Source of the DNA: a virus
DNA: 42,446 bases
Strand: one strand, 5' to 3'
IMG/VR virus record: IMGVR_UViG_3300018059_000022
Coordinates: 1-42,446 of that record
Shown here: one piece after another, positions 7,040 through 14,724 of the stretch
Position numbering within the stretch: position 1 is the stretch's first letter
Layout of the letters: every line of letters starts with the position of its first letter
Translations under genes and position numbers: made by a program
The notes under the pieces: generated by a model
The model's input: only the letters and a program-made list of their open reading frames with translations
Database searches by the model: none
Told to the model about the DNA's origin: nothing

Positions 7040-7306
7040 ATGAGCAGTTCAATGATACTACAAACTGCACAGATTATATGGTCAGGAAAACATTTAGATA
7101 ATGACCTAGTAATCTTTATTATGCCTGATCAAAAAACTATAGGTTATATCTATACTACACCTGATTTTATTTTAGATGGTAATGTGGTTAGAGAAGAACT
7201 TATTAATATAGATAAATTAGTAGAGGTTTTAATAGTTTCTATTGAAACTCAATATCTATCTGCTGTAGTACAACAAAGGATAAATACTCATGCAATCCTC
7301 CACTGA
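7040..7306 (+). CDS. Hypothetical protein, 88 aa
   Basis: The ATG at 7040, one base behind the previous stop, is preferred over an in-frame ATG at 7028 inside the upstream gene; the same spacing recurs at 7681. The protein is beta-rich with an Ile/Val core (VIFIMPDQKTIGYIYTT) followed by helices; no membrane segment is convincing and no family is recognised. Its end overlaps the next gene by 17 bases. Confidence 0.65.
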   Translation: MSSSMILQTAQIIWSGKHLDNDLVIFIMPDQKTIGYIYTTPDFILDGNVVREELINIDKLVEVLIVSIETQYLSAVVQQRINTHAILH

Positions 7307-7679
7307 AGTTGAAGAGCTTAAAATATGTATTAATTGTAAGTATATTTTAGGCAAAAAAATTCATACTGAACACTCTGATACTTGGCAATGTCACCACCCA
7401 AATAATATAATAAAAAAGGAAACTGATCTTGTTACTGGAAACTTAGAAGTAACTGTTAGACTTACGCCAAAACAACTTAGATATGATTTTATATTAACTG
7501 AACACATAAGCAAAGATCTTATTGGTGAATTCAGAGATACTCATTGTGGTAGAGAAGGTACTTGGTATGAAGAGTACATACGTCCAGACTATACAAACAC
7601 AATAGAAACTGCACAGACAGTAGTTAAAGCTATATCAACTAAAAAATCTATCCGTGACTTAACTGTGAGTGATTTATAA
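7290..7679 (+). CDS. Phage zinc-binding protein with LTVSDL tail, 129 aa
   Basis: Resembles a widespread small phage protein with the layout C-x2-C ... W-x-C-x-H-P ... D-x-VTG ... CG-x-x-G-x-W. Here C13, C16, C34 and C86 can be seen, with HP at 36-37, DLVTG at 46-50 and CGREGTWY at 86-93. The central cysteine often seen after VTG in this family appears to be absent. The role is unknown, probably structural zinc. The protein ends KSIRDLTVSDL, matching the tail of the 6766 gene. Confidence 0.75.
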   Translation: MQSSTEVEELKICINCKYILGKKIHTEHSDTWQCHHPNNIIKKETDLVTGNLEVTVRLTPKQLRYDFILTEHISKDLIGEFRDTHCGREGTWYEEYIRPDYTNTIETAQTVVKAISTKKSIRDLTVSDL

Positions 7680-7680
7680 T

Positions 7681-8610
7681 ATGGATAAGCGACTTAAATT
7701 AATGAGTTACTCTTCAAGACTAATTCAACATGAGTGTCCTCGCAAGCTTCAACTGTATAAATTACGTGCAGATGGAACTGCCGAGACTGAAAGTGATTCT
7801 ATTACTTTTACATTTGGACATTGTGTAGGTTTAGGAATACAGCTTGTATTACAAGGTAAATCAGAGTATGAAATACTTTGGCAGATGTTTAATGTGTGGA
7901 ACACAGATTTATTTGCTGAAAATAAGAAACAAAATAAATCCTTCTGGACAGCGGTTATAGCTATACAAAAATTTATTGCTATGTGTAAGTCAGGATACTT
8001 ACAAGATTACGAACTTGTACAATATCAAAATAAACCAGCAGTAGAACTATCTTTTCGTATAGCATTACCTAATGAATTCTTTTACCGTGGACACGTAGAT
8101 GCAGTACTAAAACATAAAATATCAGGTAAGATTGTAGTATTAGAAGTTAAAACTTCTTCTTCTGATACAGTAAATCCTGCGAGTTTTAAGAACTCAGCTC
8201 AAGCTATTGGATACTCAGTAGTACTAGATGTAATCTTTCCATCACTATCTAGTTATGATGTGATATATCTAGTATATAAAACAAAAGACAAAGAGTACGA
8301 ACAACTTAAATTTCCTAAGAGTTTTTTACAGCGTGCTCAATGGATACAAGAACTATTGCTTGATGCAGATACTATTCAAATGTATGATACTGTAGATATA
8401 TTTCCTATGCACGGTGAAAGTTGCGCTGGTAAATACTATAAAGATTGCGAATATCTACAGGTATGTACTCTTAGTACTGCTTATCTCACTAAACCAGAAC
8501 CAGAAGTGGTAGATACTGTACGAGGTACAGATGTACCAATGATATATCAGATTGAACTTACTGTAGCAGATTTAATTAATTCACAACTTGCAAAGGAAAT
8601 CTTAGTATAA
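7681..8610 (+). CDS. Cas4/RecB-like PD-(D/E)XK nuclease
   Basis: Exonuclease-type fold. With the ATG at 7681 (309 aa) the motifs are C19 in HECPRK, GHCVG at 47-51, D140 in RGHVD, E155-V-K157 (the EVK catalytic pair), and Q174..Y178 (QAIGY). Three C-terminal cysteines, C248, C256 and C262, together with C19 form the four-cysteine pattern of the Fe-S cluster in Cas4 and AddB nucleases. It probably processes DNA ends with the Sak4-like ATPase in recombination or replication. The protein has an LTVADL segment at 293-298 followed by 11 more residues. An in-frame ATG at 7669 lies within the upstream gene and is less likely to be used. Confidence 0.88.
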   Translation: MDKRLKLMSYSSRLIQHECPRKLQLYKLRADGTAETESDSITFTFGHCVGLGIQLVLQGKSEYEILWQMFNVWNTDLFAENKKQNKSFWTAVIAIQKFIAMCKSGYLQDYELVQYQNKPAVELSFRIALPNEFFYRGHVDAVLKHKISGKIVVLEVKTSSSDTVNPASFKNSAQAIGYSVVLDVIFPSLSSYDVIYLVYKTKDKEYEQLKFPKSFLQRAQWIQELLLDADTIQMYDTVDIFPMHGESCAGKYYKDCEYLQVCTLSTAYLTKPEPEVVDTVRGTDVPMIYQIELTVADLINSQLAKEILV

Positions 8611-8664
8611 CATAGCAAAGCTAGCGAGTGTTTAGTAATTTGAAATTTATTCGAGGAGAAGGAA

Positions 8665-9132
8665 ATGAATAAGGCGGAGAAAAAAGTATTACTAATTGCT
8701 AAGGAGGATGCGACGCTGGAATATATTACTAAGCTGGAAGATGATAATTTCACAACTAAGTTATGCCTTGGTGATTTGGATAATAAACTTGCTCTAGCAA
8801 CAAGTGAACTTGCTACACTGAAAAATGCCAAAGAAACTGCTAGGAGGGAAGGTTATAAGGAAGCCTTGTTAAATATAGTAGAGGTTATAAGAAGTTTGGG
8901 TGTAAAGAAGAAAAGCCGCATTGAGTGTGACAGCTTTATGGATTTAGCTAATAGTATTGAACGTAATGCTGATGCTGATGTAGCAAGACTTGCACCTATA
9001 TATGAACTGATGCAACAACTTGCAGAAATCAAGAGTACCTTGAAACAAGAAGAACTTTGGCAATCGCAGACAGAAGATTTAGCTACTAAACTATCTCAAG
9101 TGCGAAAGCAACTTGCAAAAGCCAACTCATAA
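8665..9132 (+). CDS. Hypothetical coiled-coil protein, 155 aa
   Basis: Strong ribosome site (GAGGAGAAGGA). Almost entirely helical and charged, with heptad-like stretches at residues 15-70 and 105-152, so probably an oligomeric coiled coil. One short Lys-rich turn near residue 80 (GVKKKSR) may touch nucleic acid. The 54 bases before it hold only the ribosome site. No family recognised. Confidence 0.7.
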   Translation: MNKAEKKVLLIAKEDATLEYITKLEDDNFTTKLCLGDLDNKLALATSELATLKNAKETARREGYKEALLNIVEVIRSLGVKKKSRIECDSFMDLANSIERNADADVARLAPIYELMQQLAEIKSTLKQEELWQSQTEDLATKLSQVRKQLAKANS

Positions 9133-9135
9133 ACT

Positions 9136-9288
9136 ATGAAAACAAAACTGCTATGGTTATTAACAGGAATAAGATTAGTATTCTCTTTTATTCTTATCAT
9201 ACCTTGGTTTTTAATAGGCTACATAGCTGGTCTTACTATCATAGGACTACGTGCAGGGTTAGATACTGCATACAAACTTGTACAATAG
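9136..9288 (+). CDS. Small membrane protein, 50 aa
   Basis: Begins 3 bases after the coiled-coil gene, probably by reinitiation, and ends at a TAG at 9286-9288. The sequence is a basic start (MKTK) followed by two short hydrophobic stretches (residues 5-28 and 29-38) joined by an IPW turn, then an amphipathic tail. One or two membrane passes. It is part of a recurring set of tiny membrane proteins in this arm; role unknown. Confidence 0.6.
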   Translation: MKTKLLWLLTGIRLVFSFILIIPWFLIGYIAGLTIIGLRAGLDTAYKLVQ

Positions 9289-9310
9289 CAATAGAAAGGA
9301 GTAATACACC

Positions 9311-10171
9311 ATGATCTTAACAGAAAGTCTACCAGAGAGCGTAGAAAAAGTACTTATAACTGGTCTTAGCGGAAGCGGTAAATCAACTCTCGCAGCACAG
9401 TTAGCAGAGCATTTTACATTACATTGGATAGACTTAGAACGAGGTGCTGCTACATTACGTAAATTACCTCTTACTTGGCAAAAGAATATACAACTGTATG
9501 CAGTTCCAGACAGTGCAAGTTATCCAATAGCAGCAGATATTATGACACAACTTTGGAAACAAGGTAAAATGAATATGTGTCGCAAACACGGTAAAAATAA
9601 CTGCACACTCTGTACTAAAGATAATGCTGCGTTTGATAAGTTAGATTTCTCTACTCTTACTCATAAAGACATAGTTGTAATTGATACAGCAACTCAACTA
9701 TCTCATTCAATACTATCTCACATTACTAAGGCCGAACCAATAGATTACAAACCTGAGCGGGATGATTGGGGAAGTCTGCGTAAAATGACTGAGTTCTTTT
9801 GCTCTCAGTTTCAAGCTTCACCAGTTAATCTTATAGTAATTGCACATACAGTAGAAGCTAAAATGGAAGATGGAAGAACTAAGTTAGTATCTTCATTTGG
9901 CTCTGCTGGTATGAGTAGTGAGTTCAGTAAAGCATTTGATCATGTAATATACTGTGACGTTAAAAATGGTAAGCATATCGCTGGTAGTAGTAGTACATAT
10001 AGTAACTCAGTTCTTACACGTAGCAGAACAGATTTCTGTATTGAAAAATTACCAGTACCCTCATTACTACCGATATTTGATGGTAGTCATTTAGCAGCAC
10101 AAGTAGCGGGAGCAGTAGATAAAAGAAGTCCAGCGCAGATAGCGTTGGATAATTTAAAACTTAAAACTTAA
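9311..10171 (+). CDS. RecA-fold ATPase, Sak4/AAA_24-like
   Basis: Walker A is GLSGSGKST (residues 18-26) and Walker B is IVVIDT (121-126); LIVIAHT further on fits the sensor strand. A C-x2-H-x4-C-x2-C insert (C90, H93, C98, C101) is a likely zinc knuckle. This layout matches the phage AAA_24 (Sak4-like) single-strand annealing or recombination ATPases, which usually act with an ssDNA-binding protein; such a candidate lies at 10886. AAAGGAG precedes the ATG by 8 bases. The neighbouring Cas4-like nuclease supports a role in recombination-dependent replication. Confidence 0.88.
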   Translation: MILTESLPESVEKVLITGLSGSGKSTLAAQLAEHFTLHWIDLERGAATLRKLPLTWQKNIQLYAVPDSASYPIAADIMTQLWKQGKMNMCRKHGKNNCTLCTKDNAAFDKLDFSTLTHKDIVVIDTATQLSHSILSHITKAEPIDYKPERDDWGSLRKMTEFFCSQFQASPVNLIVIAHTVEAKMEDGRTKLVSSFGSAGMSSEFSKAFDHVIYCDVKNGKHIAGSSSTYSNSVLTRSRTDFCIEKLPVPSLLPIFDGSHLAAQVAGAVDKRSPAQIALDNLKLKT

Positions 10172-10186
10172 TAAAGGAGAAAAGAA

Positions 10187-10765
10187 ATGAGTAAGTGCGG
10201 TGAAACCCCTGGAAGTGTAGGTGAATTACTTCATACATGTACTGTAACTTTGGCGTCTGGAGAGGTCTTTAAAGCACAAAGACTTAATGGACTATATAAT
10301 GAGTCTTTATTGGAAGTTTTACAAAGAGATGCTGCTGTATGGTATAGTGAATCTCTAATTTGTACCAGAGAAGCACCAATTCTACCAATGAGGTGTTATA
10401 CTTTTATGAATTGTATTGCTATAAAAGTAACCCAAAAAGAAACAATTAAAAAGATTGCAGACGTATTTGCTAAGGACAATAGAATTGATACTATTCTCAA
10501 AGAGAGAGAAAGTACGCATGGAGATTATATCAATACTTCTAACGTAGCTCAAAAGATTAAAAACAGTATTAGCAATAATAATACAGTGCCGGTAGCTCTC
10601 GATATGAGGGAATCATTGGATATGATAGCTACTAAAATAGCTCGTATCATATGTGGTAATCCTAACAATATTGATTCTTGGGATGATATAGCTGGCTATG
10701 CTACTCTCATATCTAACAGACTTCGCAAGGATGCAGAAGTAGTTAATGCGACAAAGAACCTATAG
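10187..10765 (+). CDS. DUF6378-containing protein, 192 aa
   Basis: Residues about 102-185 fit DUF6378: an ILKERESTHGDY start, a middle LDMIATKIARI helix and a closing NNIDSWDDIAGYATLI segment. The family is common in phages and of unknown function; it is often compared with nucleotide-pool or MazG-like helical proteins, which is inference. The N-terminal 100 residues are an extra beta-rich part with four cysteines (C4, C18, C59, C70). GGAG precedes the ATG. Confidence 0.8.
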   Translation: MSKCGETPGSVGELLHTCTVTLASGEVFKAQRLNGLYNESLLEVLQRDAAVWYSESLICTREAPILPMRCYTFMNCIAIKVTQKETIKKIADVFAKDNRIDTILKERESTHGDYINTSNVAQKIKNSISNNNTVPVALDMRESLDMIATKIARIICGNPNNIDSWDDIAGYATLISNRLRKDAEVVNATKNL

Positions 10766-10842
10766 TATTTGTACACAGCACATCGTGCAGGCAAGCTGGA
10801 GCTGAGTATTTAAAACCAGTAAATCATACATATATTTACATA

Positions 10843-10848
10843 TATAAT
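10843..10848 (+). promoter_or_regulatory. Possible promoter (-10 box only) before the 10886 gene
   Basis: The 120-base gap before the 10886 gene holds a TATAAT in a very AT-rich tract (10825-10855), but no clear -35 box at the right distance. The gap also has a small GCAC-ATC-GTGC hairpin near 10780. A local promoter is plausible for a protein likely to be needed in quantity. Confidence 0.4.
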
Positions 10849-10885
10849 GTATACATTCATTTAATTAATCTAGGAGTAGTATAAC

Positions 10886-11332
10886 ATGGGAAATACTGTA
10901 GAAGAACAAGCAATACTTGATAGTCTACTTGACCGCACCTTGGATGATTTGGCAGATTTGCCAGAATTTAAACCATTCCCGGCAGGAGCACATCGTTGTA
11001 GAATTGCATTCGAAAGTAAGGTAGTTAATAAACATCCTTCAATCGAAATGAAAATTACAGCGATAGAAACACTTGAATTATCAGACCCAACAGCTTCAGA
11101 GCCTATTAAAGCTGATGATACTACTGGTGTATTGTTCATGCTAGATAACGAGTTTGGAGAGGGTAAGTTGAAAGAGGTTATGAAAGTATTGGCTACGCAT
11201 TTTGGTACTACTGGTATTCGTGATACTATGATTGCTGCAAATGATGCAGAAGTAATTATGGTCACGAAAATTCGTGTTAATAAGGACACAAAAGTTGAGT
11301 ACACAGATATTGTGGAACTTACAGTAGTATAA
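10886..11332 (+). CDS. Probable ssDNA-binding-type protein, 148 aa
   Basis: Good ribosome site (AGGAG). Acidic N-terminus with repeated Leu-Asp (LDSLLDRTLDDLADLPEF), then FKPFPAGAHRCRI, a beta-rich barrel-like body and a final acidic strand ending VELTVV. Phage single-strand binding candidates with an LPEF...PAGAYR opening look like this, and it lies between the Sak4-like ATPase and the polymerase. No OB-fold residue set can be verified by eye. The ELTV end echoes the LTVxDL tails of the upstream genes. Confidence 0.55.
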   Translation: MGNTVEEQAILDSLLDRTLDDLADLPEFKPFPAGAHRCRIAFESKVVNKHPSIEMKITAIETLELSDPTASEPIKADDTTGVLFMLDNEFGEGKLKEVMKVLATHFGTTGIRDTMIAANDAEVIMVTKIRVNKDTKVEYTDIVELTVV

Positions 11333-11361
11333 GATTAAGTAGTGGTAGTAGTAAGTAGTTC

Positions 11362-11389
11362 AGTGTGTATCGGAACATTGGTACACACT
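11362..11389 (+). terminator. Hairpin after the 10886 gene, possible attenuator
   Basis: AGTGTGTATC (11362-11371) pairs with GGTACACACT (11380-11389) over 10 bases with one G-U and an 8-base loop. It is not followed by a clean U run, so it may be a pause, partial terminator or mRNA-end stabiliser rather than a full terminator. Confidence 0.5.
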
Positions 11390-11424
11390 TTAGTACTCAC
11401 TTTAACAGTTTAGAAAGGAACAAA

Positions 11425-11511
11425 ATGAAAAAACTTAAAGATTTTTTACTCTGCTGCCTGATTTATCCGATACTGATGTTGGCACAGAAAGTTATGGGGG
11501 ATAAGACATGA
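11425..11511 (+). CDS. Small membrane peptide, 28 aa
   Basis: AAAGGAA ribosome site 4 bases before the ATG; the stop overlaps the next start (ATGA, 11508-11511). Basic start MKKLKD, a hydrophobic stretch with two adjacent cysteines (FLLCCLIYPILMLA), and a short polar end. Single membrane helix or signal-like peptide; the CC pair lacks a proper lipobox. Function unknown. Confidence 0.6.
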   Translation: MKKLKDFLLCCLIYPILMLAQKVMGDKT

Positions 11512-11741
11512 GATTACATATAAGGACTAATCGCAGATTACTAAAATTAATTAAGCCTACTGGTATACCTAAATTTAAACTTTCACCTAGATTAACAGAA
11601 GAGAAAGGTATAAGTTGGTTAGGTCACTGGATGCGAGAAAATTTATTAAGACTTTCATACGGTATGAAACCATTTACATACGAAGAAGTTAAAATCATAG
11701 ATAAGAAAAAAACAGAGTTACAACGATACTATACCGATTAA
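11508..11741 (+). CDS. Hypothetical basic protein, 77 aa
   Basis: Coupled to the preceding 28-aa gene by ATGA. Very basic N-terminal half (RLHIRTNRRLLKLIK) followed by two amphipathic helices with Trp37 and Trp41. Probably binds nucleic acid or membrane surface; no family recognised. Confidence 0.65.
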   Translation: MRLHIRTNRRLLKLIKPTGIPKFKLSPRLTEEKGISWLGHWMRENLLRLSYGMKPFTYEEVKIIDKKKTELQRYYTD

Positions 11742-11764
11742 TTAAAACTTAAAGGAGACTTAAA

Positions 11765-12040
11765 ATGAAGTGCAGTGAAGTACAGCGCTCATTAATACTA
11801 GCAACAAAGGTTAAAATTTCTTCCGTGCCTGTAGGCATAGTAGCTAAAGATGAAGCTACAGGTATGATATTACTAAGAGTTAAGCCAACTCAGTTTATAC
11901 TCAACTCTAATATAGTTGTAGATGTACTAACTCGTGGTGATGTATTTGTAGTTAATATGTCTAAAGGTACTTTATTTGTTATGCGAGGAGACAGACTTGT
12001 AACTCCTATAGTTGGAGAACTCAACTGGAGCGAATTTTGA
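11765..12040 (+). CDS. Hypothetical beta-rich protein, 91 aa
   Basis: AAAGGAG ribosome site. Alternating hydrophobic strands (VKISSVPVGIVAKDE, MILLRVKPTQFIL, IVVDVLTRGDVFVV) suggest a small beta barrel or sandwich. Two cysteine-free strands contain Arg/Lys that could contact DNA. It ends LNWSEF. The next gene starts at a TTG inside its stop. Function unknown. Confidence 0.68.
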   Translation: MKCSEVQRSLILATKVKISSVPVGIVAKDEATGMILLRVKPTQFILNSNIVVDVLTRGDVFVVNMSKGTLFVMRGDRLVTPIVGELNWSEF

Positions 12041-12261
12041 AACATAAAATTATATTTATTATAACAACAATAATAGCATTATGTATACTATCTGCTCCAA
12101 CTACTCTAGTATGGCTAGCACTAGATGCGGCAGAGAAAGATAATAGAATAAAAACTGCTAGAATTCTAGAGTTAGAACAAGATTATAATATCTGTAAACT
12201 TGTTCTAACTGAAAAACCGCATATGTGTCTTTATAAAAAGAAATTATGTATAGGGGTATAA
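12037..12261 (+). CDS. Membrane-anchored protein, 74 aa (TTG start)
   Basis: TTG start in a TTGA overlap, with GGAG 6 bases upstream. Residues 3-31 form an N-terminal membrane anchor, followed by a charged helix (residues 36-52) and a tail with three cysteines (C53, C64, C71). The N-in, C-out layout resembles an inner-membrane spanin or a superinfection protein, but it sits among replication genes rather than lysis genes, so the role is open. Confidence 0.6.
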   Translation: MKHKIIFIITTIIALCILSAPTTLVWLALDAAEKDNRIKTARILELEQDYNICKLVLTEKPHMCLYKKKLCIGV

Positions 12262-12262
12262 A

Positions 12263-12481
12263 ATGGAAATAGATAAAGCAAGTAAGATCAGTATATCAGA
12301 TAAAATAGTTGATTGCTCTAAGTTGTTACATACTGGTGATTTAAATGACTGGGAAGAACAATTCATTTCAACTTTAAGTGATAATCTTACACGATATGGT
12401 AGTAGTATATTCATTAGCGATAAGCAAGATTATTATCTTAACAAGATATGGACTGAGCACTTTGGACAAGATACAGAATGA
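12263..12481 (+). CDS. Small helical protein, 72 aa
   Basis: GGGG-type ribosome site just upstream and ATGA overlap with the polymerase start. The segment DLNDWEEQFISTLSDNLTRYG...ISDKQ...IWTEHF (residues 26-66) resembles a short helical module often seen alone or at the end of phage DNA-related proteins (DWE-x-x-F ... LS-x-KQ). The role is unknown; coupling to the polymerase suggests a replication link. Confidence 0.65.
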   Translation: MEIDKASKISISDKIVDCSKLLHTGDLNDWEEQFISTLSDNLTRYGSSIFISDKQDYYLNKIWTEHFGQDTE

Positions 12482-14718
12482 GTAATAAGAAACTACTATT
12501 TCTAGGAACTTTTGCAGATGCTGAATATATACCACGACTAAAAAGTTTAGTTGGTGGTGCTACTGTATGGGTGCGTACCGATACTATCAGCACAGTCATA
12601 GAAATAGTACTGTATTGTCGCGCTAGAGGTATTACTGGTGTACTCACTACTAATGCTACATTACTACAAAAACTTGTTGGTGCTAATCGCAAGGTATCGT
12701 TAGATAATTGGGCAGGTAGTTATATTAAATACATGGATATAGAGTTTGTATTTTTAGACCCACTAAAACAACTTATAACTGTACCTTACGGTAAATTTGT
12801 AGCAAGAAGATACATTTCTAAGTTAACTGACCCAGAAGAGTGGAGTAAGATTCCTACATTTAATTGGTGCATACTAGAACCATGCAACGTAGAAAGTATA
12901 TATGAATACTACAAAACAGCTTTTGCAATCGCAGTTGATATTGAAACAACTAAAACAAATCTCGCTATCACTTGTGTTGGTTATACTGCTATCTTTATTG
13001 ATACTGCCGGTATTATTACTACTCATACTTCTGTTCTTCCTATGGATAGTGTGTATAATCTACATTGGGTGCGCAAATTTAACGAGTTACCAGCCCCGAA
13101 AATTCTTCAGAACGGTAAATATGATTGTGCATACTTTGCTCGTTATTGTGCTCCTATGTATAATTATCTCTGGGATACCGCTAATCTCTTTCACTGCTGG
13201 TATTCCGAACTACCGAAGGATTTGGCATACTTGGGAGCTTTCTTTGTAAGAGAAGCACAATACTGGAAAGACTTAGCTGATACACCAGATTTAAAAGAAC
13301 GCTATCATTACAATGCTAAAGATACTTGGAATACTGCTCTTGTATGGATAGCACAGATATTACAAATGCCTCAGTGGGCTAAAAATAATTATCTTATGGA
13401 GTTTCCACTTGTGTTTCCTTGTCACTTGTCAGAAATGACAGGGCTAAAAAGAGATATGAAAGTGATGGAAACTGCAAGAGCTGAATTAGATATTAAACTG
13501 GCAGAGTTACAAGCATCCCTTAATAAAATGCTTGGTGTTCCTAACTTCAATGTTAATTCTCCACCACAAATGAAGAAGTTACTTACCATTTTAGGCTGTG
13601 GTAATTTCTCATCTGCTGATGAAGAAAACTTAAAAAAAGTTGCTTGGTTACACCCACTTAATGCTAGAATCTGTAATAAGATAATAGATATACGAGAACT
13701 ACGAAAGCGTAAAAGTACATACTTACGCACTGATGCTGATATAACTAAAACAGCTAAACGAGGTTATAAAGAATTTAAAGGAAGGATATTATATGCTCTC
13801 AATCCACATGGAACTGACACAGGACGGCTTGCTAGTAGAGAGCACCATTTCTGGTGCGGATTACAAATACATAATACGCCAAGAGGACGTGAGGTCAAGC
13901 AAACTATCACTGCTGACACTGGTTTTTTACTTGCTGAAGTTGACCTTAAGCAAGCTGAATCAAGAGATACCGCATACATTGCAGGAGAAGAGAATCTTAT
14001 TGCAGCTGTTACAGGAACTGACGATTTTCATGCGGTAAATGCTTCCAAGTTCTTTGGGGTAGCGTATGATTTAATATTCGATAATAGATTAATGAAAGTA
14101 ATAGATAAACTATTACGAGATTTAGCTAAGAGAGTGAATCATGGTGCTAACTATAACATGGGCGAAGATGTTATGGTAGATACAATGGGATATGAGAAAG
14201 TTATCGAAGCTAAGAAACTATTACATTTACCTAAGTTTTATACGTTTAAACAAGTTACTGCACATCTATTAGCAGCTTTTCATAGAACATATCCAGGACT
14301 CAGAGCAGTATTTTATCCTTGGGTTATAGCTACAGTCACTACAACTAAGATGCTTGTAGGAGCAACTGGTTGGACTAGATATTGTTTCGCTGACCCGAGC
14401 AAGAATAAAAGAGCACTTAATGCTTACATTGCTCATGTTCCACAAAGTCTTAATGCAATGGTATTAAATAAAGCATATATGGCAGTATTCTACGACATAG
14501 CAATAAACCCATTGTATGCAGCCAACTTCAAGTTGAACTGTCAAATACACGATAGTATATTGTTTCAGTACAGAAATGGATATGAATTTCTGACTAATCT
14601 AGTTAAGGAAAGAATGCAAATTCCCATTACAGTAACTTCCTGCACAGGTGTAGTATACACATTTACTGTGCCGGCTGATATTAAGAAAGGAGGAAAAGCG
14701 TGGAGCGATTTAGGGTAA
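12478..14718 (+). CDS. Family A DNA polymerase with 3'-5' exonuclease
   Basis: Replicative polymerase. A 130-residue N-terminal domain of unknown role precedes the proofreading domain: Exo I D154/E156 (AVDIETT), Exo II N212..D216 (NGKYD), Exo III Y278-x3-D282. The polymerase domain has DTGRLAS (447-453), motif A VDLKQAESR (488-496, catalytic D489), motif B K551..H555-G556..Y559 (KRVNHGANY) and motif C QIHDS (689-693, catalytic D692). All catalytic residues are present; there is no 5' nuclease domain, as usual for phage enzymes. It is translationally coupled to the 12263 gene. The partner helicase/primase follows directly at 14725. Confidence 0.95.
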   Translation: MSNKKLLFLGTFADAEYIPRLKSLVGGATVWVRTDTISTVIEIVLYCRARGITGVLTTNATLLQKLVGANRKVSLDNWAGSYIKYMDIEFVFLDPLKQLITVPYGKFVARRYISKLTDPEEWSKIPTFNWCILEPCNVESIYEYYKTAFAIAVDIETTKTNLAITCVGYTAIFIDTAGIITTHTSVLPMDSVYNLHWVRKFNELPAPKILQNGKYDCAYFARYCAPMYNYLWDTANLFHCWYSELPKDLAYLGAFFVREAQYWKDLADTPDLKERYHYNAKDTWNTALVWIAQILQMPQWAKNNYLMEFPLVFPCHLSEMTGLKRDMKVMETARAELDIKLAELQASLNKMLGVPNFNVNSPPQMKKLLTILGCGNFSSADEENLKKVAWLHPLNARICNKIIDIRELRKRKSTYLRTDADITKTAKRGYKEFKGRILYALNPHGTDTGRLASREHHFWCGLQIHNTPRGREVKQTITADTGFLLAEVDLKQAESRDTAYIAGEENLIAAVTGTDDFHAVNASKFFGVAYDLIFDNRLMKVIDKLLRDLAKRVNHGANYNMGEDVMVDTMGYEKVIEAKKLLHLPKFYTFKQVTAHLLAAFHRTYPGLRAVFYPWVIATVTTTKMLVGATGWTRYCFADPSKNKRALNAYIAHVPQSLNAMVLNKAYMAVFYDIAINPLYAANFKLNCQIHDSILFQYRNGYEFLTNLVKERMQIPITVTSCTGVVYTFTVPADIKKGGKAWSDLG

Positions 14719-14724
14719 TAGAAA

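Noticed and set aside
12902-13249. 115-aa Leu/Ile-rich frame inside the polymerase gene
   Set aside because: Lies across the exonuclease motifs in another frame; membrane-like composition is an artefact of AT-rich codons.
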